From Shinisaurus crocodilurus (lineage: Eukaryota; Chordata; Lepidosauria; Squamata; Shinisauridae): a stretch of 64,000 nucleotides of DNA. Location: NCBI GenBank assembly GCA_021292165.1, contig CM037880.1, forward strand, positions 137,642,564 through 137,706,563, given 5' to 3'. A program made the position numbers and the translations under genes. The notes beneath the pieces are model-generated. The model worked only from the letters and a program-made list of their open reading frames with translations, searched no databases and had not been told where the DNA came from. This document shows positions 42,901-52,804 of the stretch, piece after piece; within the stretch, counting starts at the first letter, position 1; each line of letters opens with the position of its first letter.

Positions 42901-45900
42901 CAGCTCTAAATATAATTGTTTAATAATTTTTAAAAGAGAACAAGAACAAACTTTTTAAAAGACTAAATAAAAACTTCAGTACTCTGAATGGTACCATTTC
43001 CCGATAAGAAAATTTCAAGAACCTGCCTCAGTTCTGATGAAAGGGAAATTGCTACAAGAAATTGCATTTCTGAGTAACAAAGGGCATATACTAAAATTGT
43101 AAAAAGAAAAAAAAAAGGTCAGAGTATGTACTGAAATATTGCTCAGTTTGTGTGGAAGTTGTTGTATGGAAGCCTATTTCTACATGTAGACAGATTTTGC
43201 TTCAATAGATGAATTATAGAGATAATACAAGTCCCTAAGAAACCATTCATGAGGCAATTTTGATTTTAATAATTAAGATAGGCTTAAGAATGCCACACAT
43301 AAAAATGTTATAACTGTAACAGAGAGCTTACATTAGATGCCTTATTATCTCTCATTTATCCTAAATACTCATTGTGAACTCATTTTTCAAGTATGGATGC
43401 TTCTGTAGCCAAAACAGCACCATCCACACATAAGTCGAAGGTATCATCAGGCTCAGAGAAACCCCAGGGTTTGCATAAGTACAACAGAAATCTTAAGGAA
43501 AACCCTATGTGGGGGAACCCCCCTAACCAGTCCAATGAGATCTGAGCATGCTTAGTATGCATGGAATGCTGATTGTTGGGGGAACAAGATGGAAAATCTG
43601 AGAGAGGGGGAATGGAATGGGGTATTCTAGAAGAGAGCATGGCTGGCTGAGACCCTCAACAATAGCACTTCATTCTGCAACATCTTGTTGCAGGTCCCAC
43701 TGGTTTTAGCAAAAATCTCAAACCAAACAAGGATGAGATGTAAGAGTAAAAAAAGATAGACTGAAGAATCTGAGCCTAGACAAGATTGTGTTTAGAAATG
43801 CCAGCACTAGCAGGCCCTACATTTCTCAATAGCAGGATTAATGAGAAAAAATATAATGTTTTTAATGGAAAATGAATAGAGACTGATATCTTAAAGAACT
43901 CAATTCTAAAGACAGCTGGCCAAGATCCAAAGAACTAGTTTCAGTACAGCTTGTTTCATTGGCCAAGAGGTGTTTGGACTCACTTTTCTCAAGTAGCAAC
44001 CCCCAGCCCAATTGCCACATGGTAAATTGCTTTGGAAATGTGAGTTTGGCATCAAACACTCAAACAAAATCAAATAATTTCAAGAAGCATAGATAAAACC
44101 TTGGACATGGCTGAAGTAGCTTGGATACAGGCCAATTATCTCTACATCCACTGATTTCAAAGGAGTGTCTTTCCAACTTAGGAACCTTTAGGGTTATAGT
44201 CTTCAGAAAGAAAGCTATTCTATACTTTGTATCTGTTTCAAACCAACTTGAATAAAGACAGTGTTTTGAGACTTCTTACTGTGCCTGGTCTGTTGTACAG
44301 AAGTTTGTGCAGATTCCGAAGTTCATCTGTTTTCTTCTTGCTTAAGAAGTACTGTATCCTTTCAATTTCACAAAGTTTTTGTCCCTTTCCTGAAAGGGAA
44401 AATGTGTTATATCCGCCACATGTTAAATATAGCACAGGGACTACAGACAAGTATCTTTTTTTATTTAATATTTTGTATGTGTCCTTTCTTAGACTATGTA
44501 ACATACTTCTGCTTGAGAGGCAGTCAAGTGATAAAGATTTATTATTCAAGAATTTCAACATTACGAAGTGATAGCTGCAATGCATAACTACCTCCAAATG
44601 TACTGAGCACCTGCAGCAATACTTCAATGGTGTGAACCCTAAGAATGGCTCACACATAAGGGTCCTCTTCCATAGTCCTGGGGATAACTTGTCTTATCAT
44701 ACAGGTGCTAGGAACAGAGTACTCTTATGGACTCTAAAGGCTGCACAAAGAGCCCGCTGTAAACAAATGCTAAGCATATACCTAGCAGTAAGGGAGAGAG
44801 ATTTGCGGTAAATCAAAATAGAATTAATTAACCGAGCTACACTTCCAAACTTAGGACTGAGCTGCAATGCAAATTGATGCTTGCATCACAATGGCACAAA
44901 CCTCTTAACAGGATCAGATGACAATACCAGATGTAAAAATTGATTGATGCCCCATTAAACTTTTAGAAGCAACTGACGTCTAGTTTAACATTTATTAAAA
45001 CTTCAAAACAATAAAGGTAATTCATGGTTAATATACAAAATTCTTAAAACAACTTGCCAGGTGTAATTGTAAAAGGTTCCTTTTGTAATGAGGACACTTG
45101 CATGGTCAATCTTTCTACTTTTTTCTTCTCTCGCTTTCCTTCAACAATGAGGCTCTTTTCTGAAAGAGACAATTATGCATACTTTCGTAAAATTTAGAAA
45201 AGCTGTTAAATTAAGCTACAGAAGAAACAAAGAAGACCTTCAAAGTCTAAAGTACAGCAATCATCACTAAAAAATTATTCTGAGAACATCTGAAAACACT
45301 GGCAATTAGGGTTAGGCATTTTACTAGATTTGGTCAATTTATCAGTCAATGTCACTCAAATAATGGTCAAGTATTTTTAAAGCCTTAACTTTCTTAGAAC
45401 AAAAAATGATACCTTAATCATTAACGCAGGTTTGATATGTATGCTAACTACAAAAAAATAGTTAACTGTTATTGTGAAACAAAAGTTAACTTAAAAATGT
45501 AATCATTACAATGTAATGAATTATTATAACCTAACAATGTTCTATAAATGAGGGGGGGAAATCACTGAACAGTTTCTTCTCTGGGTTTTATCTTGGAACA
45601 CCAGGGTCAGCATACAGTTGCAGAATTAAAAACAACAAAAGTACCAACTATGAAAAAACAGATCAGATTTTTAAGACAATTGTGCTAAGTAGGCAGCAGG
45701 TCAATTCATCAATCACCATCATGCTTCATGAATACAAGTCCTTGCAAAGGCTCAAAAAGCAGCTGTGTGGAAAATAAAGATGACTAGCCCTTCTAAGTAC
45801 TAACATGTATGTTGTACAGATTACAATTAAAATGGAAAGACTGGTGGGAATGGTATCAACAAATCCCTCACCATACTTCTCAATGGGCCTGTTCGCACAG

Positions 45901-48390
45901 AACAGCGGGAAATCAAGAGTTAATTAACTGACCCACAATTTGCCAATTGTGTGCTGCACCAGAGCCTGCTGTCTCCTTAAATATGCAACCTGGGAGGGGA
46001 GGAGACTGGAGAGGCCAAGATACAAGTTATCAGGGAGGCCTCTCAGCGTCAGCCTCCTTCCCTCCCCCTCCAATGTGCCCCAGCTAGATGGGCAAAAATG
46101 CAGACATATGCATATAGCTTTTTATAGCATCCTCAGAGAAGTACCGTGCAGTGCGTGAACAGAATTTCTGCTTGCATTGGGACAAGGGGCTATACTGGAA
46201 GAGGGACTGAAAATGTCTATTGCACAGTTCACTATTTGTCTCTTTCAAAAATGCCCATCTAGCAGAAAATGCAGGGCAGAATGGGGAGATGAAGATCGCC
46301 TTCCCTGCTCTTCCCGCCCTGCACAGGATGCTCATAAAACTCCAAGTTCGGAGGCTTATGAGCATTGAAGGCACAATCCACAGGACTGCGCCCTTAGAAT
46401 CTCAAGCACTCAATGAGGATCCAAATATGAGACATCTGCTATACATCCAGAAACAATTTTTTAGTCAACCGAGGGTACCAAAAAGCAATCTGTATCTTGT
46501 TGTTTTTTTTAAAAAGCTTACAGTTTTATAAAATCTCAAGTGGAAGACATATGCTTTATTTCTGTTAAGCAGGGAAAGTGCATATAGCTTTTTATAGCAT
46601 CCTCAGAGAAGTACCATGCGTGAATAGAATTTCTGCTTGGATTGGGACAAGGGGCTATACTGGAAGAGGGACTGAAAATGTCTATTGCAAATACAGCCCT
46701 TTGGCTCCTAGCCCATATATTTAGTTTAGCACAGGTTCCAACCTTTTTAATGTGGTCAAACGCCTACCTTTTTCCTCCTCCTCTTCACTATCTTCAAGTT
46801 TGCTTTCAGTTTCTGGTTCTATTTCTTCTGTTTGCTTGACAGACAGTGATTCATCTTTTTCAGAAACAGAAGACATGGCTGGTTCTTCTGCATAGAGGTA
46901 CAGGGTAAAATGTCAACATGACTTAAGTATGAAAGTAACACTTGAAAGTGCACCTTTCAATCTTTCTTGTAGCATAGGAAGGTGTTCTCCTTTATAGAAA
47001 ACTTAAAGAGCCTTCATTTACTATACTGGTTATCAAGTATAGCCCAAAGAGTCATGTGAATATTTTACATGTTTGACACCATTGACCTTATGTATTAGAT
47101 AAAACAGATGGCTAGCAAATATGTTGTTAAAGAATAACACAAGGAGGGAAGAAACAAATGCAAGATCATTTGTAAGAGTTGGCGTAAGCAATTGCTTGTT
47201 CTGAGAAGAGAATCTGTTCTATTCAAGAAGATTATATGTAGCACTGTTTATCTTCTGCTATTCTACATACGTACACAAAGTTTTGTATGAAGTCATAGTC
47301 TTCTTTGTTAAAAGGAAATTTTCTGGAATGCAATTTCAGTTGTATATAGATACAGGCAGCATCTGAAGTCTAGAGCTGAGTTCCTGTGTTTTCTGTGGCT
47401 ATTTAGTTCTAACGGCCTCCTGTCACTTTTTTTGTACCCAAAGCAACCTACTGCCTCTAATTTACTTATACATACTACTTCTCCACATGGTTCTTGTAAA
47501 AAAATGTTCTGCAGTGTGTAAATATTAGGTGCAGACTAAAGCATGAAAGTTGAACAGATGCATGCAAAACAAACTTGTATACATCTCACGCAAATTGGGC
47601 TGGATCCAGAATCAGTCGTGCTTAGAGTAAACCCACCATCAATGGGTCAAGTTAGTCATGACTCAATGCAATACAAGAACAATGCAATATTAGACCTTCT
47701 GAGCAACACGGATTTTTTCTTCAGGATGGATTTTTTTTAAAAAAACTCTCCAGCAAGTATGAGTAAACTTTCCGTTTAAATAATCTAGTTTCCACCAAAA
47801 TGCTCTTTCTTCCTTAAGGATTATAACTCTCTGGAGCTTTGGGGAACCATGACAGAAAAGATACACAGAGACACAGAAGCGTTGTTCGGCTGCCCATTCA
47901 CTATAGTAAGGGGCTACGCGGCTGGCAGGCAAGGGCAGTGACAGACAACAGAATTCCGGCGGGAAAACGGAGTTCGCGCGGAGGAAGACGTCAGGCCTCG
48001 CGCCTGGAATGCCTTCCAAGGGAAGGCACAGAAGAACTGACAGGCTCACGGTCGGGAGAATCTGCCTTTGAAGCCTGCACTATAGAATACCAAGGTGGCC
48101 GAAGACCGGCTTTGGGAACGCCGCCAAAGCTATCCTTCTGCCCAAGCCCGTTGGAACGTCCTCCGCCACCGTTATTCCGGAGTAACGGAACACCCACCTG
48201 GCCGGGAGACGGACAGCGCGGACCGCTTCTCAGAAAATGGTAACGGCAACGCTGGGAGCGGGAGCAGCAGCGAACGCAACAAACCCTTTCAGGAAATAAG
48301 AACCCGGACTGGTAGAGAAGGAGGGGGGTGGGACTTGAGGCGTGAATCTGGCGTTACTCCACTCTCCCCAGAAAATCAACAACGTTTCAA
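28345..48390 (-). CDS. DEK: DEK proto-oncogene, complete gene
   Basis: DEK is a nuclear chromatin-architecture protein and histone H3 chaperone that binds DNA through a SAP-type domain and a C-terminal winged-helix-like domain. Ten coding exons on the minus strand join in frame to 362 codons plus TGA: 46876-46768, 45159-45058, 44389-44280, 42126-42032, 36067-35947, 34846-34661, 33677-33542, 32253-32105, 30941-30873 and 30499-30488. The human protein is 375 residues. Visible parts in order are an acidic N terminus (LEDSEEEEEK), EKSLIVEGKREKKKVERL, the SAP region (SKKKTDELRNLHKLLYNRPG), an acidic stretch, lysine-rich NLS-like runs and the DEK C-terminal domain (PPTDEELKETVKKLLANA, ICKEVYESYPSYDLSDRKDF), ending LIS. 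The start ATG follows the first acceptor by 11 bases. It is convergent with KDM1B. Confidence 0.96.
28790..29190. repeat. GC-rich interspersed repeat in DEK 3' UTR
   Basis: Shares layout and words (GGAAGGAGGCTG, CTTGG-GAGGCAGCCAGC, GGCCATAGGATTGT-like end) with 36612-36705/40995-41308 and loosely with 45890-46400. Probably a MITE with GTACAATCCTAT-type ends. Confidence 0.5.
29545..29672. mobile_element. Palindromic MITE (CCAGATGTTTTGG type)
   Basis: CCAGATGTTTTGGCCTACAA at the left and TTGTAGGTCAAACATCTGAAAGG at the right form the arms of a foldback around GGCTATGCTGGCTAGGG. Confidence 0.7.
30873..30941 (-). CDS. DEK: DEK coding exon, 23 codons (VYESYPSYDL)
   Basis: Encodes VYESYPSYDLSDRKDFIK then KTVKE, the C-terminal part of the DEK_C domain. 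The acceptor is TTGTTACAG and the donor GTAAAT. Confidence 0.95.
30942..31797 (-). other. DEK intron, MITE and old SINE remnants
   Basis: 31490-31650 resembles an old tRNA-SINE (GATCCAGGTTCAGATCTCTGC as box B, then CTGTGGGCTAGTCAC). The plus-strand frame 31057-31578 runs across repeats and shows no domain. Confidence 0.45.
31798..32016. mobile_element. Tigger/mariner-like MITE
   Basis: The 219-bp element has perfectly inverted ends, CAGGCAGTCCCC at the left and GGGGACTGCCTG at the right, flanked by TA on both sides. Inner arms (TTCGTAAGTACG, GTAAGTCAGG) also show dyad symmetry. No coding sequence. Confidence 0.85.
32105..32253 (-). CDS. DEK: DEK coding exon, DEK_C domain
   Basis: Encodes SESEDSSDDEPLIKKLKKPP followed by TDEELKETVKKLLANANLEE and VTMKQICKE. 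The acceptor is TATGTTTAG and the donor GTATGT. It starts with the last two bases of a glutamate codon. Confidence 0.95.
32382..32625 (-). repeat. tRNA-derived SINE, copy 4
   Basis: Full-length minus-strand member: the TATTTATTTATT tail complement at the left and the CACTACGCCACACTGGCT head complement at the right. It lies in a DEK intron in DEK sense. Confidence 0.88.
32626..33541 (-). other. DEK intron, nothing recognised
   Basis: No repeat family or coding signal could be supported by eye. Confidence 0.4.
33542..33677 (-). CDS. DEK: DEK coding exon, lysine-rich linker
   Basis: 45 codons plus one base, RPKKSSKKEKPKQKAAPKNK through SQNSSKK. This is a basic, probably disordered, nuclear-localisation-like region. 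The acceptor is TATTCCTACAG and the donor GTAAAC. Confidence 0.93.
34030..34215. mobile_element. Foldback element related to 26081-26444
   Basis: Inverted pairs TGCACAACATGACAA / TTGTCATGCTGTGCA and ACCATGGGT / ACCCATGG-T. Confidence 0.6.
34290..34505. repeat. Short diverged tandem repeats
   Basis: Three or four loose copies of a unit around TTTACTGCTCCGCC-AT-AAATTTGTGTA are arranged in tandem within a DEK intron. Confidence 0.5.
34661..34846 (-). CDS. DEK: DEK coding exon, acidic/basic linker
   Basis: 62 codons, PLPKSKKTPNKGGKKERSSS through a serine/glutamate-rich end (SSSEEDEKKEKDESSEED). Such stretches in DEK are CK2 targets (family knowledge). The acceptor is TTTAATAG and the donor GTAAAA. 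Confidence 0.94.
34847..35946 (-). other. DEK intron with hAT-like MITE fragment
   Basis: 35647-35850 matches the 2263-2640 family (GCCTGAAGGCCAAATTCC; ACTGCCAGTCACTAAG). The rest is unrecognised. Confidence 0.5.
35947..36067 (-). CDS. DEK: DEK coding exon (NAMLKSICEVLDLERSG)
   Basis: 121 bp; one base completes a split lysine codon, then 40 codons YRNAMLKSICEVLDLERSG through MHPKPSGK. It belongs to the SAP-domain region that binds DNA. The acceptor is TCTCTACAG and the donor GTGAGA. Confidence 0.95.
36967..37995 (+). CDS. CR1 ORF1 with SGNH/GDSL-type esterase domain
   Basis: Intact 342-codon frame. The N terminus has paired cysteines (CKGCAMF and CNKCK, about residues 13-39), resembling a small zinc motif, then a coiled-coil-like stretch (LLEEKVRGLEQQVSTL). 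The second half is an SGNH-hydrolase-like domain: VLVVGDSLLRG (GDS block), FHVGTNDTAK (GxND block) and KDGLHLTRTG (DxxH block). In CR1 elements ORF1 binds RNA/DNA and the esterase domain may touch lipids; its role is not settled. All three SGNH blocks are present. Confidence 0.9.
   Translation: MEGKDSAVVVTCKGCAMFVFLPEIDVAYTCNKCKLVTLLEEKVRGLEQQVSTLRSIRESEEFLDRTVDLQHQSTVQGPEGQLQDEVESETAEARENNVGGTPWKRVTVRSRRTTRHSAPVEAVELWNRFHVLEDESRGQPAEDGLPGTQRDSEQEAEGQSIGGNQTKAYSKRKRRVLVVGDSLLRGIEAKVCREDPWTRQVCCLPGARIKDVTEQLPRLMQPTDTYPFLLFHVGTNDTAKRSYKEITADFEELGRELKNFGAQIVFSSILPVLGRGIERERKILRVNDWLRRWSRREGFGFWDHGLHFLEDGLLAKDGLHLTRTGKNVFGHSMRNLIRRALN
38034..40905 (+). pseudogene. CR1 ORF2 endonuclease/reverse transcriptase, one-base frame break
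   Basis: The first frame (38034-39569) holds an APE-type endonuclease: LIGITETWW, VVMGDFNFPDICW and GESDHVILEF. The second (39532-40905) holds the RT: YRPVSLTSIPGK, VDIIYLDFSKAFDKVPHD, GVPQGSVLGPVLFN and catalytic FADDTK, then the C-terminal region ending LDRHLSEML. The frames join at about 39565-39572, where one extra base relative to the 9731 copy creates a stop. Everything else is open, so this copy died recently or is an assembly error. The enzyme nicks DNA and primes reverse transcription at the 3' end. Confidence 0.93.
41309..42031 (-). other. DEK intron, MITE-like remnant
   Basis: 41590-41715 shows ends of the GGTACAATTTAGAC / GTCTGGATCGTGCCC kind, typical of small hAT-like MITEs. No gene. 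Confidence 0.4.
42032..42126 (-). CDS. DEK: DEK coding exon (VASLKKNVGQFSGFPF)
   Basis: 31 codons plus two bases, VASLKKNVGQFSGFPFEKGS through KKKEEMLK. The acceptor is TTTGTAG and the donor GTAACA. The 6-kb intron that follows in transcript order holds the near-complete CR1. Confidence 0.95.
42638..42884. mobile_element. Tigger-like MITE
   Basis: Left end CAGTAATACCTTGGATTGC and right end CAATCCAAGGCATGAGTG are inverted, with TA on both sides. Internal GTTTTGCAAGAC / GTCTTGCAATAC pairs support a Tigger-type origin. Confidence 0.8.
42885..44279 (-). other. DEK intron, nothing firmly recognised
   Basis: AT-rich, without coding signal or clear repeat ends. Confidence 0.4.
44280..44389 (-). 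CDS. DEK: DEK coding exon (GKGQKLCEIERI)
   Basis: Two bases plus 36 codons, KGQKLCEIERIQYFLSKKKT through LLYNRPGT. The acceptor is CCCTTTCAG and the donor GTAAGA. Confidence 0.95.
45058..45159 (-). CDS. DEK: DEK coding exon with GC donor
   Basis: Encodes KSLIVEGKREKKKVERLTMQ through KEPFTITP, with split codons at both ends. The acceptor is TCTTTCAG. The only junction keeping frame with the next exon places GCAAGT directly after CACCTG, so this is a GC-AG intron. Confidence 0.92.
45160..46108 (-). other. DEK intron with weak MITE-like sequence
   Basis: 45890-46080 carries GTTCGCACAGAACAGC and a GGAGGGGAGGAGACTGGAGAGG stretch related to the GC-rich repeat at 28790. Otherwise unrecognised. Confidence 0.4.
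46109..46224. repeat. Local duplication, copy 1
   Basis: Starts TGCATATAGCTTTTTATAGC and ends GAAAATGTCTATTGCA. It recurs at 46579-46689 with a 5-base gap and a few substitutions. Confidence 0.9.
46579..46689. repeat. Local duplication, copy 2
   Basis: Same orientation as 46109-46224, 470 bp away. It lies about 80 bp from the first DEK coding exon. Confidence 0.9.
46768..46887 (-). CDS. DEK: DEK first coding exon with start codon
   Basis: The acceptor CTATGCAG ends at 46888. ATG is at 46876-46874, giving MSSVSEKDESLSVKQTEEIE then PETESKLEDSEEEEEK. The N terminus differs from mammalian DEK but is similarly acidic. The frame is open for three codons upstream in this exon, so an earlier ATG in exon 1 cannot be excluded. 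The donor is GTAGGC. Confidence 0.88.
46888..47899 (-). other. DEK first intron, nothing recognised
   Basis: A weak MITE-like block near 47595-47665 (GGCTGGATCCAGAATC...ATCAATGGG). No gene. Confidence 0.4.
48198..48390 (-). other. DEK: DEK probable non-coding exon 1
   Basis: A strong donor, CCGGCCAG/GTGGGT on the minus strand, ends at 48198 within a CpG-rich block just inside the putative promoter. The 5' edge is placed near the YY1-like site by analogy only. Confidence 0.5.
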
Positions 48391-48445
48391 AATGGCGGGT
48401 TGTCAAAGGGGAAGAAGGAAGCGGGAAATCGCCGGCCAATCGACG
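48385..48445 (-). promoter_or_regulatory. DEK: DEK promoter: YY1-, E2F- and NF-Y-like sites
   Basis: CAAAATGGCGG (48388-48398) fits YY1, GCGGGAAA (48421-48428) fits E2F and GGCCAAT (48434-48440) is an NF-Y CCAAT box. They cluster in a CpG-rich region of about 47900-48720. YY1, NF-Y and E2F control of the mammalian DEK promoter is established knowledge. No TATA box was seen. Confidence 0.7.
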
Positions 48446-48720
48446 CTCAGGACGCGTTCCGCGTAAGGCGGGGTTTGGAAAGTGATGGGCAGGAAGGAAG
48501 GGGAGGGTTGAGAGTGAGAAAAAGGGAAAGGGAGTTTACTTTGGAGGAAGTTGCACGGAGCATGCTCAGGGTTGGATGGTCTTGCTGCGGGAGGCGGGGA
48601 GTGTGATTTGTGTATTGACGTAGTGGCGGCGGCGGCACCGCCGCCTACTGTCGTGGTTTGGGCGCCCGCTCGCCCGCTCGCATGTTTTTCTAGCAGCAGC
48701 AAGATGAAGGCGCGCTTTCA

Positions 48721-51700
48721 AATCCGGAACAGGGAGCAGCGCCCTAGCTTTGCTCCTCAGCGCTCTGGTTCTCCTGCAAACTCAGGCAGGCCTACTGTGC
48801 ACCGTGTCGCTTGGGGCTATTTTGGAAACAAGCCCCGTTGTGGCGCTTCTACTTCCAAGCGAATAAAGAAGGGCCACTGGGCTACACAACTGCTGTTCTG
48901 CACACTTAGGTGGCAGAAAGTCTAATTGAAAACAGGCTTCTTAGGAAATGTGGATAGAATTGAGATTCAGTTAGACCTATAATAAATTTCCAGAGGAGTA
49001 GCCTTGTTAGTCTGTAGCAGCAAAAACAAGAGTTTTGTGGCACCTTAAAATTTATTCTTGTATACGTTTTCGTATTCATCAGATGCATTGTCAGCCTCAG
49101 ATTGGTTGATCTATGTATACATGGGGGGTGGGGGGGTGAAGAAAGATGTAAATAGTGCTGTACCAACAGTGATAATTACCTTAACAGTTGCCATTTATGA
49201 GATGTTGGTGATAACAAAATCATTGCAAAGGTGGGCCAATCAATCTATTGAAATGCAGGAAGGTACAGACAGTGATTATTGTAATAGTGTCTGTTGGGTG
49301 ATAGCACAAACATTGTTGTAATTGTGAGCTGATTAACATGTAGCATGAGAAAAAAAATTGTTTGTTCTTATTCAAACTACAGGAAATGGAGCTGAATTTC
49401 TTAATGAATGTACTTCAGCAATTTCACATTGGTATGTCTTTGAAATTCCTTTGTTCAAGAATAGCCATATTAAGGTCATTCACAGTGTCCTTGGAGGCTG
49501 AAACGTTCCCCCACTGGTTTCTGCACATTTCCATTCCTTATATCAGATTTCCTTCCATTCTTTTGCACAGAGACTGATCTGTTTTCCTATATAGAGTGCA
49601 GCGGGGCATTGCTGACATATATCACAATGGAAGATGAGGAGGTGTACGAGCCCCTAATATTGTCGTTGGCATGATTACGTCCTGTAATAGTGTTGCCAGG
49701 GTAGATATGGGGATAGAGTTTGCATCTGGGTCTGACACAGGGTCTGGTTCCTGTGTCTGTATCTCTGTTGTGAGGTCTGTTCTTGGTGGTGAGTATCCCT
49801 TTTAGGTTGAACAAGTGTCTGTAAGCAAGCACAGGCCTACTAACATGGGCAGGATGGTATGGGAGGAGGTATCCTGGACACAAGCTATTTAGGGCTTAAA
49901 ATGTAACCACCAGCACTTTGAATTGTGCGCAGAAGCAAACTGGCAACCAGTGCAGCTGTTGCAGGATTGGTGTAACATGGATGTGCACTCTTTCGGTGAA
50001 ATGTTGAAAAGGTGGAGGGCACTGAGAAATGTCAGTTCAACTTTTAGAATTGAGAGGATTACATTGCTAACTTGGAAATATTGTGCTGCCCCCTTTGGTG
50101 CACCTACTTTTGCTGCTTCTCTCCCCCCCCCCCCTTTTTGGTGCTTTTCAATTGACAACTTGGCAATTGGTCCTTGGCAACTGCATGCAAATTAGTGTAT
50201 ATGCAGTCTCACTGTGTCAGTTTCCATGTATGTTACCTACTCCACTTTGCTGCTCCCTTTGACAGGTGAAAACATACAAGGAAATTGAACAGGCAAGACT
50301 ACATATATTGGACGCCCATAAGAGCATACTTGCACACTTGTGAAAGACCAACAATTTAAAAAAAATTATGAACACAACTGTGCAATTTTCTGGGGGTGAA
50401 AAAAAAACGACAACCCCAATTTTGCATTTTTGAGGCTCTGAAAAACAAAAAGGGGTAGCGATTGGAGTGGGGAGGGGGAGACAAGACAGGTTCTTCTGCA
50501 AAGGACACTGGAGTACTGGCTGCGGAACTGACAGGGAAGCGGGGGGAGAACAAGCTACGGTGAGCCCAATCATCTTCCAGTTGTTCTGCAAACAACCCAC
50601 AGTGCATAGCTTATTAGCAGGGTGGCTTAGCGTGGCATGTGAATACAAACTATATTTCCAAAGACATATTTCACAGAACTTAAATGATCTTTAGCCATGA
50701 CCAAGCAATGGTGGAAACTTTCCTCCCTGCTTTTTTCCCTCATAAAAGGAAAAAAAAAATCCTTTGCCAAGGTTTATCTATGACTGAGTGGGCTGAGGAA
50801 AGCACTGTGATTTCTAGCTGTGACTGAACTGGCTGCTCAAGGATCAGAAATGCAAAGTGGGTGACATCAGGACTTCTGCAATGAGTGGGAAGATAAAATT
50901 TCACTAGTGTGTATGATGAGTGAGCAATGTTGGTTGCTTCTCTGGAAAGGAGAGAAAAGGCACAGGGCGTACTCTGGATGCACTGTGCTCAAGAAGGGAG
51001 CTGGAAGGTGATCTGCCTTTCTGGCACACATTCTGGTTTGCTCCACTCTTTTCTGGAAATGTATGAGATGACAGGAACAAGCTGGAATGCTCAGCGCATT
51101 CCAGGAAGCCAAAAAGCAGTTTACAAATTAAATAAATAAAACCAGCAATGGCTGCAACTTGGGAATGCAATGGTAATCAAAGGCCCAAAATCAGGCAAGT
51201 GGGCACGATGTTGGGAAGGGGGAGTGTCTGTCCTGAAAAGCTTTGTGGGCTGGATTGGGGATCTCCATGGGCAAGGTTAGGCCTGTGGGCCAGAGGTTCC
51301 CCTCCCTGGCTTATGACCATGCTTATAAACCTCTTCTTCATAAGTCTGATATATATGTATAGCTATAAACAAAGTATATACAAGATTTATTGCTTTTTAA
51401 TTGCCAAAGTGAATATATACTACACTAAACCTAGATGGCAACAACTTTTGTTCTGACTTTCATTGCTGTTCTTAGGAGTATCCATACACTAAATATTCAC
51501 TGGTAATATATGATCTTGCATATACAGTGAGTGAGTACACAGGAGTACTTTCTTTTGAGGGTGAGCTTCCCTATTCCCCACCCCAACAGGCAGTAGCTGT
51601 GGGAATCCTTAGAGACACTGTATTCCTGAAATGTAGAATGAATTTGCCCTTTGTAGGAGGAGGAGGAGGAGCCTTCAGACACAAACTGCCTGTATCAATT

Positions 51701-52804
51701 GCTGAACAGACTGCTGCAGCTCTAAGGTCCCTTGTCAGGCTAGGCCAGTTCCTGGAGGAGCAATTGTGGCATTTTCAGCCCAAACTGAAGATGTACGTGC
51801 AGCAAAGAAGTCCCTGTAATAGGTTACCCGATACTACTGGGACATGGAGTTTCTGAACTTCTGCAACTTCTCTGGAAAATGTGATAAGTTAGGAATGAAA
51901 GGGAGTGTAGGGGAGATATGAGAAGAGTGACAAAGGGCTAGCTACAAAAAGGGATTAAAAAAATTACCTGAACCTGAAGCTGTCATTAGTTTCCTTCTCT
52001 GCTGTGCTGAAGAAACTGCTGCAGTTACAAAGAAAGAAGCAAGCTGTATCCTGCAGAAACAGCTTTCAGACTGTTTCCAACACTATTAATTGCCAAGGCA
52101 GAAGAGAAAGGTGAGACCCCCTCTATGCCGCTGGACAATGGTAAATATTAGACTTTTCTCAGAGCTTGTCATGCATACTGTGGATTTAATTTTCTCTCCC
52201 CTGATGTTTTCTGCCTGTAAGTCTCCTTTTGCAAACTCTGCTTTATGGCAAGGCATTGCATTCATATTTGTGGTGAAGTGTGTGTGTGTGTTGGGCATGA
52301 TGCCTTCTAGAGGATCAGTTACTCTCTTACCACAGTTTTCTTCAAGCAGCTACACCCACTAGCATAGTGTTGCCAGTGGGCAAACACAGAGGAAACTTGT
52401 GGTCCAGTTGAAGTTAGAGGAAATTTGCCACTGGGTTCAAGGGACCTAGAAAGTTGCTCACACAGGCCTAATCAGGACATGCTGGATATCCAGAAGTTAA
52501 AGAATACATTTTGGCATTTTCAAGACCCAGACTCTTCAGAGTTCTCCTTGCAAAATCTTATCATACCCTACCATCTGACAGAGTAAAATAGGTACATTTG
52601 TGTTACAGTTAAATCAGGTTCATGGTGTGGAGACGAATGAATTACTTCTGTAGGGTGTGATGGTATCACAGCCAATACTAACTTCCAAATATATATTTCC
52701 TTGTATCACCCAAAAGGAGATTTTTCCATTTAGCTGTTTCTTCTGTTGTCATGAAGCACCTGGGTCACAAATTACTGTCATAATTATGTGGTCATGAGAA
52801 AAGT
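48721..52804. other. Intergenic sequence upstream of DEK
   Basis: Repeat fragments only: an interspersed repeat at 49000-49090 (GTAGCCTTGTTAGTCTGTAGC), an old repeat near 49890-49990 (ACTGGCAACCAGTGCAGC) and a hAT MITE end at 51175-51312. The open frames show no domain or splice-site support. Confidence 0.45.

Larger units (their letters stand above)
47900..48720. promoter_or_regulatory. CpG island over DEK 5' end
   Basis: CG dinucleotides are frequent here, unlike the flanks (for example GGCGGCGGCGGCACCGCC near 48627). It covers DEK exon 1 and upstream sequence, and could be bidirectional. Confidence 0.75.

Noticed and set aside
48551..48925. Head-to-head gene on the plus strand starting MKARFQIRNREQ
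   Set aside because: It starts in the DEK CpG island but shows no recognised family, and no splice continuation could be supported. A bidirectional transcript remains possible.
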